A DNA stretch of 64,000 bases from Exiguobacterium profundum (lineage in GTDB: Bacteria; Bacillota; Bacilli; Exiguobacteriales; Exiguobacteriaceae): contig NZ_MRSV01000001.1 of NCBI RefSeq assembly GCF_001909285.1, forward strand, positions 1 through 64,000. The letters run 5' to 3'. Shown piece after piece: positions 17,012 to 26,155 of this stretch. Position numbers and translations under genes: made by a program. The notes under the pieces were generated by a model. The model was given only the letters and a program-made list of their open reading frames with translations, was not told the origin of the DNA and made no database searches. The stretch's first letter is position 1; each line of letters opens with the position of its first letter.

Positions 17012-17839
17012 CTACTCTTTACCCTCACGCATCCGTTGCGTAACACTCGGGTATGAAGGAATCATTTCCTCGAGTGGCTCATAACTCAATTTACCGTACG
17101 TTTTCCAAATGACTAAAATCGCAGCGGTCCATAACGTGATCGTCAAATGAATAAACCCGATTGGATAACCACTTTCCGCTTCGAACCCGACCATCACGAG
17201 CATGACATTAAACATCGTATGCATGAGAAAGACCGACCATAAATTACGCGACGAACCATTGTATACCCAAGTGATGAGAATCGTATAAGCCATCACGGCT
17301 AATCCATATGCCCAAAACGATAGATTCGCCTGAACTGTTCCAACCATGAGGAAGAGCGGAATATGCCATAGCGTCCAAATCACTCCGAGTGACAAGCTGG
17401 CTAGAAGCGGCTGGAGTCTTGATTGCAAGGCGTCGAGCAAATAGCCGCGCCATCCATACTCTTCCTGCACCGCCCCACCGAGAAATAGCATATAGAGAAA
17501 GTATGGGACGATCCACCACGGTTCGCGAACGAGTAAGGCATCGCTTCGATCCGTCCACCAATACGCCACGAGAAATAAGAACGGCACCAGCAAAAGGGGA
17601 ATCACATACATCTTCCAACTCATCTGGAACTGAACGCTTTTCCGAAAAAGATGTGTCACCCCTTCCCCACCGCGAAGTCGATACATCGTGACGAACCCTG
17701 CAATGCTGGGTCCAAACGCTCCCGAAATAACGATTGCCATAATCGGTAAATCGGTCCACCAGTACAAACTTCCCCATATAAGCCATGAGTAGCCGAATGA
17801 GACCAATAAGAACAAGTGAATGTATTTATTTTTATACAT
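17012..17839 (-). CDS. CPBP family intramembrane metalloprotease
   Basis: A 275-residue membrane protein with about eight hydrophobic segments. CPBP/Abi motifs are present: EEYGWRGYLL (motif 1, EExxxR, about residue 144) and WTLWHIPLFL (motif 2, with the catalytic His), plus a later LMHTMFN. Family members range from prenyl-protein proteases to bacteriocin self-immunity factors; the role here is unknown. The start at 17839 is chosen for AAGGGGTG upstream; the frame is open 36 codons further with an unlikely N-terminus. Confidence 0.87.
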   Translation of the reverse strand: MYKNKYIHLFLLVSFGYSWLIWGSLYWWTDLPIMAIVISGAFGPSIAGFVTMYRLRGGEGVTHLFRKSVQFQMSWKMYVIPLLLVPFLFLVAYWWTDRSDALLVREPWWIVPYFLYMLFLGGAVQEEYGWRGYLLDALQSRLQPLLASLSLGVIWTLWHIPLFLMVGTVQANLSFWAYGLAVMAYTILITWVYNGSSRNLWSVFLMHTMFNVMLVMVGFEAESGYPIGFIHLTITLWTAAILVIWKTYGKLSYEPLEEMIPSYPSVTQRMREGKE

Positions 17840-17977
17840 AGTCAGCACCCCTTCAGCAATGTAGTACCCGTTATTTGATTGGAAGAATAGCATTTGAATC
17901 TTTTTATATGTAATTACAATTGTTCGGCATATAATAAAGTGAATCATAAATTAAAAACCCTATGAGGTATCGACACT

Positions 17978-20326
17978 ATGGAACAGATTAGCACGCACAC
18001 AACGAGTCATAATGAATTTTTGATGATGCTCGCTTTCCTCATTGCTAGCGTTTCAGCCTTGATGGCACTCGAATTAGCGAAGCGGGTCACAGGAGGTGTG
18101 ACAACGTCTCATCGTACTTGGATTTTATTTGGTGGTACCACCCTAGGTCTCGGCATCTGGTCCATGCATTTTGTGGCCATGCTCGGTCATGCTTCTTTAC
18201 ACGAAAGCACGTACTCCATCTGGCTCATTATCGGATCGATGATTCCGGCGATTGCCGGGTGCATCCTGTCGTTCGGTTTGATTTCCCGAAAGACGACATG
18301 GATGACCTTACTGCAATCTTCCGGTTTGATGGGATTCGGAATTGTCAGCATGCATTATATCGGGATGACCGCTATACAAAGTGTTCAATTAGACTTTGAT
18401 CCCTTATGGGTATTGATTTCGATTGGTATCGCTTGGGGCGCTTCCTTTCTCGCCTTATGGGTAGGTTTCTTTTCATCCTACTCTATGCAGCATTCCGCTT
18501 TTTCCGTGAAACTGATGTTCTCCCTTCTGATGGGGACAGCTATTTTCAGTATGCACCTTGCTGGAATGCGGGCAACGACCATTATCCCCGATGCTTCACC
18601 CGTCAGGCAGGTTCCGATTGATCCGACCCTACTCGCATGGTTAGTCACAAGCATCGTATTTCTCTTATTCGGGATGTACTTTATTGCGTATACGTTAGAA
18701 CGACAAATCCAAAAACGTGACCTCTTCCAAACGACGATTTTAGAATCGACAACGGATGCCGTAGTGACGACGACAAGCGATGGTGAAATCCAATATCAAA
18801 ATCAAGCGTTCGCTCACTTATTCGAGGGGCATGTAACAGAACCATTTTTTCAAGATTATCATCCTTTGCTGTCGGCTCAACAGCCGTTCTATCAGCCGGT
18901 ACAAATTGACACGAATCATCGTACGTTAGAAGTGACGTCTTACCCACTTCAAGATGGTTCGAACAATCAAGTACTCTGGTTTATCCGAGATGTGACCGAA
19001 GCAGTCGCCTCTCAGCGTCTGATTGAACATATGGCTTTTCACGATGCATTGACGGATTTACCAAATCGGCATAAACTGGATGCCCTCTTGAAGGAATGTA
19101 TCTCACAAGAACGTTCGGTCGCCTGTTTATATATCGACGTAAACCGCTGGCGTTTCCTAAGTGACATTCTCGGGCATCACGGAGCAGATGAGTTGATCAT
19201 TCAAGTCGCTGACCGCCTCAAACATACGATTCACCCAGACGATGTGTTGACACGAATCGGACCATCCGAGTTTGTCATCTTACTATTTGCGCAACGAAGT
19301 TCGCTCGCTCATCAAAAGGCTGAAAAATGTATTAAGGCGCTTTCATCCAGCTTCGACGTGGATGGCGCGACTCTTGAATTGACGATGAGTGCGGGAATCA
19401 GTCATTTCCCTAAGGATAGTGCTTCTTCTGAAGAACTTATTCAGTTTTCTCGTCTTGCCGCTGATGAATCCAGACAAGATGGAGAGAATAATATCAAATT
19501 ATTCGAAGAATCATCACGACCTCAACTCTTGCGCAATATCGAGATAGAAAAAGCACTCGTCACCGCACTAAGTAAAAACGAACTGACACTTGTCTATCAA
19601 CCGAAAATCGATTTGAAGCGGAATCGATTAGAAGGCGTGGAAGCGTTACTTCGCTGGCAACATCCACAAATCGGAAAGGTTGCGCCATCTGACTTCATCC
19701 CGATTGCAGAAAACACGGGGTTAATTCATTCGATTGGTCATTGGGTCATTCGGGAAGGCTGTCGCACTTGGGTACGTTGGCAACGGACTGGGATACGTCC
19801 CTTTACATTATCCCTTAACGTCTCCCCCCTCCAATTTGCGCGCGAAGACTTTGTTGATACGCTACAATCCATTCTTTTGGAGACGGGGATGGACCCGATG
19901 TATCTCGAATTGGAAGTGACCGAGTCCTCGATGCTTTCATATGAGGCCTCGACTCGTGAAAAACTGACGCAGTTGCATCAGCTCGGGATCCTCATTTCTC
20001 TCGATGATTTTGGGACCGGCTATTCTTCTTTCAGCCAACTTCGGGAACTTCCTGTGCAAGTGCTGAAAATCGATCGGTCGTTTATCGAGAACCTGTTCAC
20101 CGACCGCAATCAAGAGGCCATCGTCCGCTCGATGATTCAACTCGGTCACAACCTGGGCATGAAAGTTCTCATGGAGGGCGTGGAAACATCCGCTCAACTC
20201 GAATGGTTACTCAAGGAATCATGTGACTACGTACAAGGCTACTACTTCAGTCTTCCGTTGTCTGAGACAGACGTTCCGTTTCATGTCAAAGAGACGACCA
20301 CCTATCTCGAGTTCGGAAAACACTAA
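17978..20326 (+). CDS. MHYT-(degenerate GGDEF)-EAL cyclic-di-GMP phosphodiesterase
   Basis: A 782-residue membrane protein. MHYT sensor of seven membrane segments (about 1-240; motifs WSMHFVAM, SMHYIGM, SMHLAGM), a PAS-like region (about 250-340), a GGDEF domain whose signature is IGPSEF (residues 427-432, so no cyclase activity expected), and an EAL domain with Glu555 (EALLRW), LNVSP, ELEVTESS, DDFGTGYSS, KIDRSF, EGVET and Q in VQGYYFS. All catalytic EAL residues seem intact, so hydrolysis of c-di-GMP is predicted. MHYT domains are thought to bind copper and sense gases such as NO, CO or O2. Single-gene unit. Confidence 0.92.
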   Translation: MEQISTHTTSHNEFLMMLAFLIASVSALMALELAKRVTGGVTTSHRTWILFGGTTLGLGIWSMHFVAMLGHASLHESTYSIWLIIGSMIPAIAGCILSFGLISRKTTWMTLLQSSGLMGFGIVSMHYIGMTAIQSVQLDFDPLWVLISIGIAWGASFLALWVGFFSSYSMQHSAFSVKLMFSLLMGTAIFSMHLAGMRATTIIPDASPVRQVPIDPTLLAWLVTSIVFLLFGMYFIAYTLERQIQKRDLFQTTILESTTDAVVTTTSDGEIQYQNQAFAHLFEGHVTEPFFQDYHPLLSAQQPFYQPVQIDTNHRTLEVTSYPLQDGSNNQVLWFIRDVTEAVASQRLIEHMAFHDALTDLPNRHKLDALLKECISQERSVACLYIDVNRWRFLSDILGHHGADELIIQVADRLKHTIHPDDVLTRIGPSEFVILLFAQRSSLAHQKAEKCIKALSSSFDVDGATLELTMSAGISHFPKDSASSEELIQFSRLAADESRQDGENNIKLFEESSRPQLLRNIEIEKALVTALSKNELTLVYQPKIDLKRNRLEGVEALLRWQHPQIGKVAPSDFIPIAENTGLIHSIGHWVIREGCRTWVRWQRTGIRPFTLSLNVSPLQFAREDFVDTLQSILLETGMDPMYLELEVTESSMLSYEASTREKLTQLHQLGILISLDDFGTGYSSFSQLRELPVQVLKIDRSFIENLFTDRNQEAIVRSMIQLGHNLGMKVLMEGVETSAQLEWLLKESCDYVQGYYFSLPLSETDVPFHVKETTTYLEFGKH

Positions 20327-20361
20327 AAATCGCTCCTGTCCATTTGACAGGAGCGATTTTT
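20325..20361. terminator. Bidirectional terminator EAL gene/mtlD
   Basis: AAAAATCGCTCCTGTC / GACAGGAGCGATTTTT, 16-base perfect arms with a five-base loop between the two convergent genes. Confidence 0.92.
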
Positions 20362-20363
20362 AG

Positions 20364-21512
20364 TTACGACACGCGTTCTTTTTCTTCTTCACGAATCAAA
20401 TGATATTGATCGAGAATCAACTGAGTCAACGTATCCCCCTCATGAAGATGAAGGTATTTTTCAATCGTTGACGAGATGCCGTGTTCTTCGATCGACAAGT
20501 TCAGCTCCGATGATTCCGAATCCTCCGGGTTGTAGTAATGAAGGGCTGCTGCAATCCCGTAAGCGAGTTCGTTTGGCTCGATGCCGTTATCCATCAATTC
20601 GCGTGCCGGTTTGACGAGACGGTCGCTCGGTCCAAGTTTACGAATCGGCGAACGCGCCACGCGCGACACTTCATCCTTCAGTTTCGGGTTTTCAAAGCGC
20701 TTGATGATTTTTTGAATGTATTGGCTATGCTCTTTCGCCTCGAATCCGTATTTCTCAAGCAATAACCAACCTGTCTCATACAATGCGCCTTGGACGACTT
20801 GACGCACGCGACGATCCTTCAACGCCTCGTCAATCGTTGCCTTCCCGAACAACGAGCCGATATAAGAGGCGATGGCGTGTCCCGTATTGACCGTGAATAA
20901 TTTCCGTTCGATATACGGTCCGATCTCCTCGACCCACGTCACGCCTTGAATCGGTGGTTGTTCGTTGAGCCCTTGTGTCTCGATGACCCATTCATGGAAC
21001 GTCTCGACTTCCACGTAAAGTGGATCCTCATGTTGTTGTAGCGGGACGATGCGGTCGACAGCCGCGTTCGGGAAGAAGACATTCGCCTCCCCGACACCGC
21101 CACACGCCTCTACTTCTTGACGAAGAATTGCACTCCCACCAATCATGTTCTCACATGCGATGACATAGACCGGTGCATCCTCGACTTCACGAGCACGAAG
21201 TCCTTCGCTGATCAACGGTGCCACTTTTGAGAGAAGTGACGGTCCGACAGCCGTCGTCACGAGATCTGCTTCTGCGATTAAGTCCACGACACGAGCCGGT
21301 TCTTTCAAACTATTGACACCACGAACCCGGTCGACGACGATACGATCGACGCCGTCTTCTGCGAACCCGACCTCATAATGACGTTTTACCTCAAGCGCTT
21401 CGATGACCGTGTCATTGATGTCGACAAACGTCACCTCGTAACCGCTTTGATTGAGCAATAATCCGATAAATCCTCGTCCAATGTTCCCTGCCCCAAAATG
21501 AACAGCTTTCAT
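20364..21512 (-). CDS. mtlD: Mannitol-1-phosphate 5-dehydrogenase
   Basis: A 382-residue cytosolic enzyme oxidising mannitol-1-phosphate to fructose-6-phosphate with NAD. Rossmann motif GAGNIGRGFIG at residues 8-18 and the family segments ACENMIGGSAILR and KLFTVNTGHAIASYIG (catalytic Lys in the ERKLFxxNxxH motif). Length is normal. Its ATG directly abuts the mtlF stop, making it the last gene of mtlA-mtlF-mtlD. Confidence 0.96.
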   Translation of the reverse strand: MKAVHFGAGNIGRGFIGLLLNQSGYEVTFVDINDTVIEALEVKRHYEVGFAEDGVDRIVVDRVRGVNSLKEPARVVDLIAEADLVTTAVGPSLLSKVAPLISEGLRAREVEDAPVYVIACENMIGGSAILRQEVEACGGVGEANVFFPNAAVDRIVPLQQHEDPLYVEVETFHEWVIETQGLNEQPPIQGVTWVEEIGPYIERKLFTVNTGHAIASYIGSLFGKATIDEALKDRRVRQVVQGALYETGWLLLEKYGFEAKEHSQYIQKIIKRFENPKLKDEVSRVARSPIRKLGPSDRLVKPARELMDNGIEPNELAYGIAAALHYYNPEDSESSELNLSIEEHGISSTIEKYLHLHEGDTLTQLILDQYHLIREEEKERVS

Positions 21513-21944
21513 TTACGCCACCTCTTCCATAAAGAGCGCCAAGATTTCTTCTTTCGTTTTCGCCTGAACAAGACGCTCCACATTACTTTCGTCCGAGCAG
21601 AGAATCGCGATTTGCGAAAGGAGCTCTAAATGTTCATCATTCACGCCTGCAATTCCGATGACGAGTTTGGCCGTTTGACCTCCAAAGTCGACACCGTCTG
21701 GTACTTGCAGGAACGAGATCCCCGTCTTCTGAACCGCTGATTTCGCTGCTTCTGTACCGTGTGGAATGGCGACGTGATTTCCGATATAGACGTTGGCGAT
21801 CGCTTGACGTTCATGCATCGCTTCTACATACTCCGGCGTCACACAGCCGGCGTCTTGTAGGACGGCTCCGGCTGCTGTGATCGCTTCCTCTGTCGTTGCG
21901 AATGTTTGGTTAAGTCGAATCATCTCTGTTTGAATGAATGGCAT
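21513..21944 (-). CDS. mtlF: PTS mannitol EIIA component
   Basis: A 143-residue EIIA of the mannitol/fructose type that passes phosphate from HPr to the EIIB of MtlA. The phosphorylation site is His62 in HVAIPHGTEAA. RBS AGGAGG precedes the ATG. It lies between mtlA and mtlD in the mannitol operon. Confidence 0.95.
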   Translation of the reverse strand: MPFIQTEMIRLNQTFATTEEAITAAGAVLQDAGCVTPEYVEAMHERQAIANVYIGNHVAIPHGTEAAKSAVQKTGISFLQVPDGVDFGGQTAKLVIGIAGVNDEHLELLSQIAILCSDESNVERLVQAKTKEEILALFMEEVA

Positions 21945-21991
21945 TTTGATTTCCTCCTAATGGCTAAACCGTATCTCTATCTGTTCTGAGT

Positions 21992-23413
21992 TCAAGAAAT
22001 TTTGCTGCGTTCCGCTTTAATTTCTTCTACCAATTGGTCGTAGTAATCGGCGTTCAAGAAGTTCGTGACCGAACGATGAATCGCATCCGGTGCTTGCGCT
22101 TCCGCACGCTCCGTCAAATCTTCGTGTGTGATGACGAACTGGGCGTCTTTCGGCAAGTTGCTGATGGACGTATTCGTCACTTTGATTGGCAAGTTCGCTT
22201 TGTTGACCTTGTTCCGGAGAACCGATGCTCCCATGGCACTCGATCCCATTCCAGCGTCACAAGCGAAGATGATGTGGTCGACTTTATCAAGACGATCTGT
22301 CACGAGAGTCGATGCGTAAGACTGTTTGCCTTTCATCGCACTCACGTTTTGTGTCGCTTCTTCGAGTGATACTTCCTCTGCTGCGCTCGATTTCAAGATG
22401 ACACTCGCCACAGCGAACGTGACCGCTGCTGACAAGAGAATCCCTGCCACGAGTCCGAGATATGAACCGCGTGACGCCATCGCAAGAATGGCAAAGATAC
22501 TACCTGGTGAAGCAGGTGCGACGAGACCGACATCAAAGAGTACGAACGTGAAGATCCCTGTTGCGCCCCCTGCGATCATCGCAAGGATCAAGACTGGCTT
22601 CATCAATACGTATGGGAAGTAAATCTCGTGAATCCCACCAAGGAAGTGAATGATGGCTGCACCCGGTGCCGTACGTTTCGCTGCACCTTTGGCGAAGAAC
22701 ATATAGGCGAGAAGTAATCCAAGACCTGGTCCTGGGTTTGCTTCAAGTAAGAAGAGAACTGATTTTCCAGCGTCGGCGACTTGATCGACACCAAGCGGAC
22801 TCAAGATGCCGTGGTTGATGGCGTTGTTCAAGAAGAGAACTTTTGCTGGTTCGATGAACAGACTCGCAATCGGAAGCAATTTCGCGCCGACAATCCAGTC
22901 CACACCTGCCGCCATGACTTTATCGAGGGCACTCATGATCGGACCGAAGATTTCAAATCCTCCAAGCATGAGAAGACCACCGATGATTCCAACTGAGAAG
23001 TTGTTGACGAGCATTTCAAATCCTGCTTTAACTTTGCCTTCAAGGGCACGGTCGACTTGGCGGATGACATAACCACCGAGTGGACCCATGATCATCGCAC
23101 CGAGGAACATCGGAATGTCGGTACCGACGATGACCCCCATCGTGGCGAGTGCCCCGACGACACCACCTCGTACGTCATGAAGTAATTTACCACCAGTGAA
23201 ACCGATGAGTAATGGTAAGAGATACGTGATGGTTGGACCAACGAGTTCTGCTAATTTTTCGTTTGGCCACCATCCTGTTGGAATGAAGAGTGCTGTGATA
23301 ATCCCCCAGGCAATGAAGGCGCCGATGTTCGGCATGACCATCCCACTGAGGAAACTACCGAACCGTTGTACTTTGACTCGGACCCCGCCCGAGCTTGCTT
23401 GCGTATTCGCCAT
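21992..23413 (-). CDS. mtlA: PTS mannitol EIICB component
   Basis: A 473-residue mannitol permease: EIIC membrane domain (about 1-340, with GGIHEIYFPYVLMKP, the GIxE-type substrate motif) and EIIB domain with phosphocysteine Cys385 in FACDAGMGSSAMGA. It imports mannitol as mannitol-1-phosphate. The EIIA domain of E. coli MtlA is absent and supplied by mtlF. First gene of the operon, behind a promoter with an overlapping cre box and an upstream inverted repeat likely bound by MtlR. ATG preceded by GGAGG. Confidence 0.96.
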   Translation of the reverse strand: MANTQASSGGVRVKVQRFGSFLSGMVMPNIGAFIAWGIITALFIPTGWWPNEKLAELVGPTITYLLPLLIGFTGGKLLHDVRGGVVGALATMGVIVGTDIPMFLGAMIMGPLGGYVIRQVDRALEGKVKAGFEMLVNNFSVGIIGGLLMLGGFEIFGPIMSALDKVMAAGVDWIVGAKLLPIASLFIEPAKVLFLNNAINHGILSPLGVDQVADAGKSVLFLLEANPGPGLGLLLAYMFFAKGAAKRTAPGAAIIHFLGGIHEIYFPYVLMKPVLILAMIAGGATGIFTFVLFDVGLVAPASPGSIFAILAMASRGSYLGLVAGILLSAAVTFAVASVILKSSAAEEVSLEEATQNVSAMKGKQSYASTLVTDRLDKVDHIIFACDAGMGSSAMGASVLRNKVNKANLPIKVTNTSISNLPKDAQFVITHEDLTERAEAQAPDAIHRSVTNFLNADYYDQLVEEIKAERSKIS

Positions 23414-23489
23414 GTATAAAACCTCCAGTCGTTTAAATGTGAAAGGTTGAATGTGTAGTGTAGCTAACCGGTTTGTGCTCTACACCTGT

Positions 23490-23519
23490 ATTGTATGCCT
23501 GGAGTAAGCGCTTTCTCAA
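23490..23519 (-). promoter_or_regulatory. Predicted mtlA promoter
   Basis: Minus-strand -35 TTGAGA (23514-23519), 18-base spacer, -10 TACAAT (23490-23495), about 77 bases upstream of mtlA. The spacer contains the cre-like box. Confidence 0.5.
23503..23516 (-). promoter_or_regulatory. cre site (CcpA) of mtlA
   Basis: AGAAAGCGCTTACT matches the cre consensus TGWAANCGNTNWCA at 12 of 14 positions and lies between -35 and -10 of the predicted promoter, a repressing position; carbon catabolite repression of mannitol use is expected. Confidence 0.65.
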
Positions 23520-23537
23520 TTCAATCCAGTTCACACT

Positions 23538-23557
23538 TTGGCAACATTTTATGCCAA
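23538..23557. promoter_or_regulatory. Candidate MtlR operator
   Basis: TTGGCA-N8-TGCCAA, a perfect inverted repeat about 20 bases upstream of the predicted mtlA -35, where an activator such as MtlR would bind. Confidence 0.5.
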
Positions 23558-23560
23558 ACA

Positions 23561-23588
23561 AAAAAATGACCATGGTTCGGTCATTTTT
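23561..23588 (-). terminator. mtlR terminator
   Basis: AAAAATGACC/GGTCATTTTT stem with seven-base loop and T-run on the minus strand, overlapping the mtlR stop codon. Confidence 0.7.
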
Positions 23589-25611
23589 CGTACAATGTCT
23601 CATGAATCATTTTCTTCATGCATTCGTGCAGGAGCAAACGGAGGTCCTCTTTTGTCCCCGTGCTGTATAGCCGCATATGCTCCTCACTCTCAATGAGCGA
23701 CCCGCTGATCGCACTTAGGAACTGAAGCTCGATGTCACGTGCTTCTTCCGGTGCAAGCAAGACAAGCAGACGTGTCACGGGTTCGGTCGACTGATCCATC
23801 ATGAGGAGCGGAATCGATGTCGTTAAATCAAACGCAAACACACTCGCCTTCTCAATCGAGGCATGTCGTCCGTGGAATAACGCCAGTTTCGTACCAGGCA
23901 CACCAAGGCCCGCGACCTCGTGACGACGAAGCAGTTGGGCAGAGAGCTGAATCCCGCTTTGTACGAGGTCACGTTCTTCTAAATGTGTACCGATATCAAG
24001 CAAGATATCTTCTAAACGGTCCGTATTATTGAGCGTGACCAAATCGAACTGGTCATCCATCCGCTCGAACGTCTCGACCAATTCCCCGAGTTCTGCGAAA
24101 TCAAGCATCGTTGACCGCGGCTTCGTTGCGAGTGTCTGAAAGGATTGCGGTAATGACAGTAAGAGATGGCGGACGCGTTGCACTTCTTCACTCGTCAAAA
24201 GCGGGTTGACGATTAACGTTGGTACCGATAGCGGTGGTAACGGTACCGTCGACAAGATGACATCATATTCTTCCAATCGGTGCTGTTCGAGTCCGAAAAG
24301 TGATGAGTTGACGACGTCTTGCATCTCTGGGAACTCTTGGCGTACCCGATTGACGAGCATCTTCGACGAACCGAGTCCGGCCGAACAGATGACGAGCGCC
24401 CGATATTCGCGGCGGCGCACCGGTTTGACGAGTGCTGCCGCAAAGTGCATCGCCCAAAAGACCGTCTCTTCTTCGGAGAACGTATTCGTCCCAAAGACGA
24501 TGTCGGCGGCCTGTTGAATCGCCGAACGAAGTCCAGGATAGTCGCGGTCGATGTGGGGCTTGACTGTACTCGTCTCTGGTAGCGCCTGCGTATTCATACT
24601 CGAGAGGATGTGCGCGAGCAGTCCCCGTTCGAGTGCCGTGTCATCCGTAAAGGTGAATCCATAGATGAGCGAGACGTGATGAATCAGTTTATGCACCCGA
24701 ATCTGCATAATCCAGCGTTCTTCCTCGTCTTCTTTCATTTGATCTTTAATTGAGCGCAGACGGTTCGCCTCTTCCGCGAACCAGACGCGTTCCGCCATCG
24801 AGTAGGTGATCCCGAGTGCCTCTTCCATATCGGTGGCGACTTTCAGATAGTCCTCGGACCGTCCTTTCGTATACATCTCTAAAAAGAATCCAGAAGCTAA
24901 CCGCTCTTGTTGTACCCCGTAAGCGAACGTGACTCGCATGATGGTACGGTCGTCCATCCGCTCAAACGCGCGAGACTTTAAATAATCATAGCCGTCCCGA
25001 AGACCTTCAAGCATCTCCTCGCATGGCACCGTCTTCAAAAAAGCAGGAATGTAGTCATCTTCTCCACGGACGAAGCGATAAAATGCGAGCGTGTCCCAGT
25101 GGGCAAGCAGAGCGTTGATGAGTAGCTTACGCTTCTCGGACTCATAACCGAGCACTCTAGCCCCAACACCTTTTTTCCGTTCAACTTCTAAATGATACTC
25201 TTCGAACCATCTGTCCAATTTCTCTAAGTCTTGCGTCAACGTGCTCGGCGAAACGTGCATCTGTTTAGCGACCGCCTGCAATTTGAGTGTATCGTTCTCA
25301 AACAAGAGACGCCACGCCAGTTCAAATAAGCGGTCCTCGCTCGTGGGGATCGCTTCTGCAGATAAGATGAGATCTTCTCGTAACTGTTGTTTCGCAGCTG
25401 GTTTGCCAACCAAGCTCAGTCCATGACCGCGTTGCCAAGCGAGTTCAAGTTCGAACTCTTTTAAGATGCCTTCAAGTAATTGTCGTTCTCGTTGAATCGT
25501 GCGCTCAGACAAATTCACCGCCTGCGCGATTTCGGCGAGCGGTGTCGATGTCTCAGTTGCCAATAAGTGTAGTAAAATCGACCGCTCTCGCGCGGTCCAC
25601 TCATGTCTCAT
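23581..25611 (-). CDS. mtlR: Mannitol operon activator MtlR (PRD, EIIB, EIIA domains)
   Basis: About 676 residues. Order: DeoR/Mga-type HTHs (about 1-130, with NLSERTIQRERQLL and HVSPSTLTQDLEKLD), two PTS regulation domains (about 190-400), an EIIB(Gat)-like domain (ICSAGLGSSKML) and an EIIA-like C-terminal domain (LALFHGRHASIEKA). MtlR proteins activate mtlAFD and are switched by phosphorylation on PRD histidines and the EIIB cysteine. The start is taken as the ATG at 25611 (or 25617), inside the end of the preceding IIB-like gene, which implies translational coupling. Upstream in-frame codons overlap that gene completely. Confidence 0.93.
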   Translation of the reverse strand: MRHEWTARERSILLHLLATETSTPLAEIAQAVNLSERTIQRERQLLEGILKEFELELAWQRGHGLSLVGKPAAKQQLREDLILSAEAIPTSEDRLFELAWRLLFENDTLKLQAVAKQMHVSPSTLTQDLEKLDRWFEEYHLEVERKKGVGARVLGYESEKRKLLINALLAHWDTLAFYRFVRGEDDYIPAFLKTVPCEEMLEGLRDGYDYLKSRAFERMDDRTIMRVTFAYGVQQERLASGFFLEMYTKGRSEDYLKVATDMEEALGITYSMAERVWFAEEANRLRSIKDQMKEDEEERWIMQIRVHKLIHHVSLIYGFTFTDDTALERGLLAHILSSMNTQALPETSTVKPHIDRDYPGLRSAIQQAADIVFGTNTFSEEETVFWAMHFAAALVKPVRRREYRALVICSAGLGSSKMLVNRVRQEFPEMQDVVNSSLFGLEQHRLEEYDVILSTVPLPPLSVPTLIVNPLLTSEEVQRVRHLLLSLPQSFQTLATKPRSTMLDFAELGELVETFERMDDQFDLVTLNNTDRLEDILLDIGTHLEERDLVQSGIQLSAQLLRRHEVAGLGVPGTKLALFHGRHASIEKASVFAFDLTTSIPLLMMDQSTEPVTRLLVLLAPEEARDIELQFLSAISGSLIESEEHMRLYSTGTKEDLRLLLHECMKKMIHETLYEK

Positions 25612-25870
25612 GCTCATCCATCCATTCTTCGACAAGTAGTCGGTATTCCTCGAGCGACAGGAGTTGTCGGACTGACCGGACACGTGCGGTTGGATGGGTG
25701 ACCGGGGTCGCCCCTTCCTGATAGAGAATCAAATCCACCTCATTCGGGATGTTTTGAATCGTTCCGTGCGTGATCGTACAAGACAAGCGCCCCTCGCTTG
25801 CCTGCGCGAATAACTTCGCCGCCATCGCACTTGTCACAAACCCGCTATGGCAAGCAATGTATACGTTCAT
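25601..25870 (-). CDS. Stand-alone PTS EIIB-like protein coupled to mtlR
   Basis: An 89-residue protein. Its start MNVYIACHSGFVTSAMAAK mimics the phosphocysteine loop of mannitol-type EIIB (compare FACDAGMGSSAMGA in MtlA), with Cys7 in the active position; an IIB-like alternation of strands and helices follows. It ends 11 bases inside mtlR, so the two are expressed as a pair. It cannot be the transport EIIB, since MtlA has one; I infer a regulatory partner or phosphate relay to MtlR. Assignment to the EIIB fold rests on the loop and on context only. Confidence 0.65.
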   Translation of the reverse strand: MNVYIACHSGFVTSAMAAKLFAQASEGRLSCTITHGTIQNIPNEVDLILYQEGATPVTHPTARVRSVRQLLSLEEYRLLVEEWMDEHET

Positions 25871-26155
25871 GTCAGCCCTTCTTTCGTCGCTTATCTTTAT
25901 CTAATCATAAGTTGGAACCGCTTACTTCTCCTACTATTTTGCTTGTTGGCAAAGATATCGGCAAGGAGTAAAAAGGTTATGTCTACGTCACTAGACTCAC
26001 TCCTTAATAAGGAGCTAAAGTCTTCATGAAAGTATTCATCTACGGTTTAATCGACAGTTCATTAAAGATATACTTTTAGATTAAAATATCTATTCTTGTA
26101 ATGAATTGTATTATAATTTATTACATCTTGTATTTACAGAGAGGAATGGACAGAA

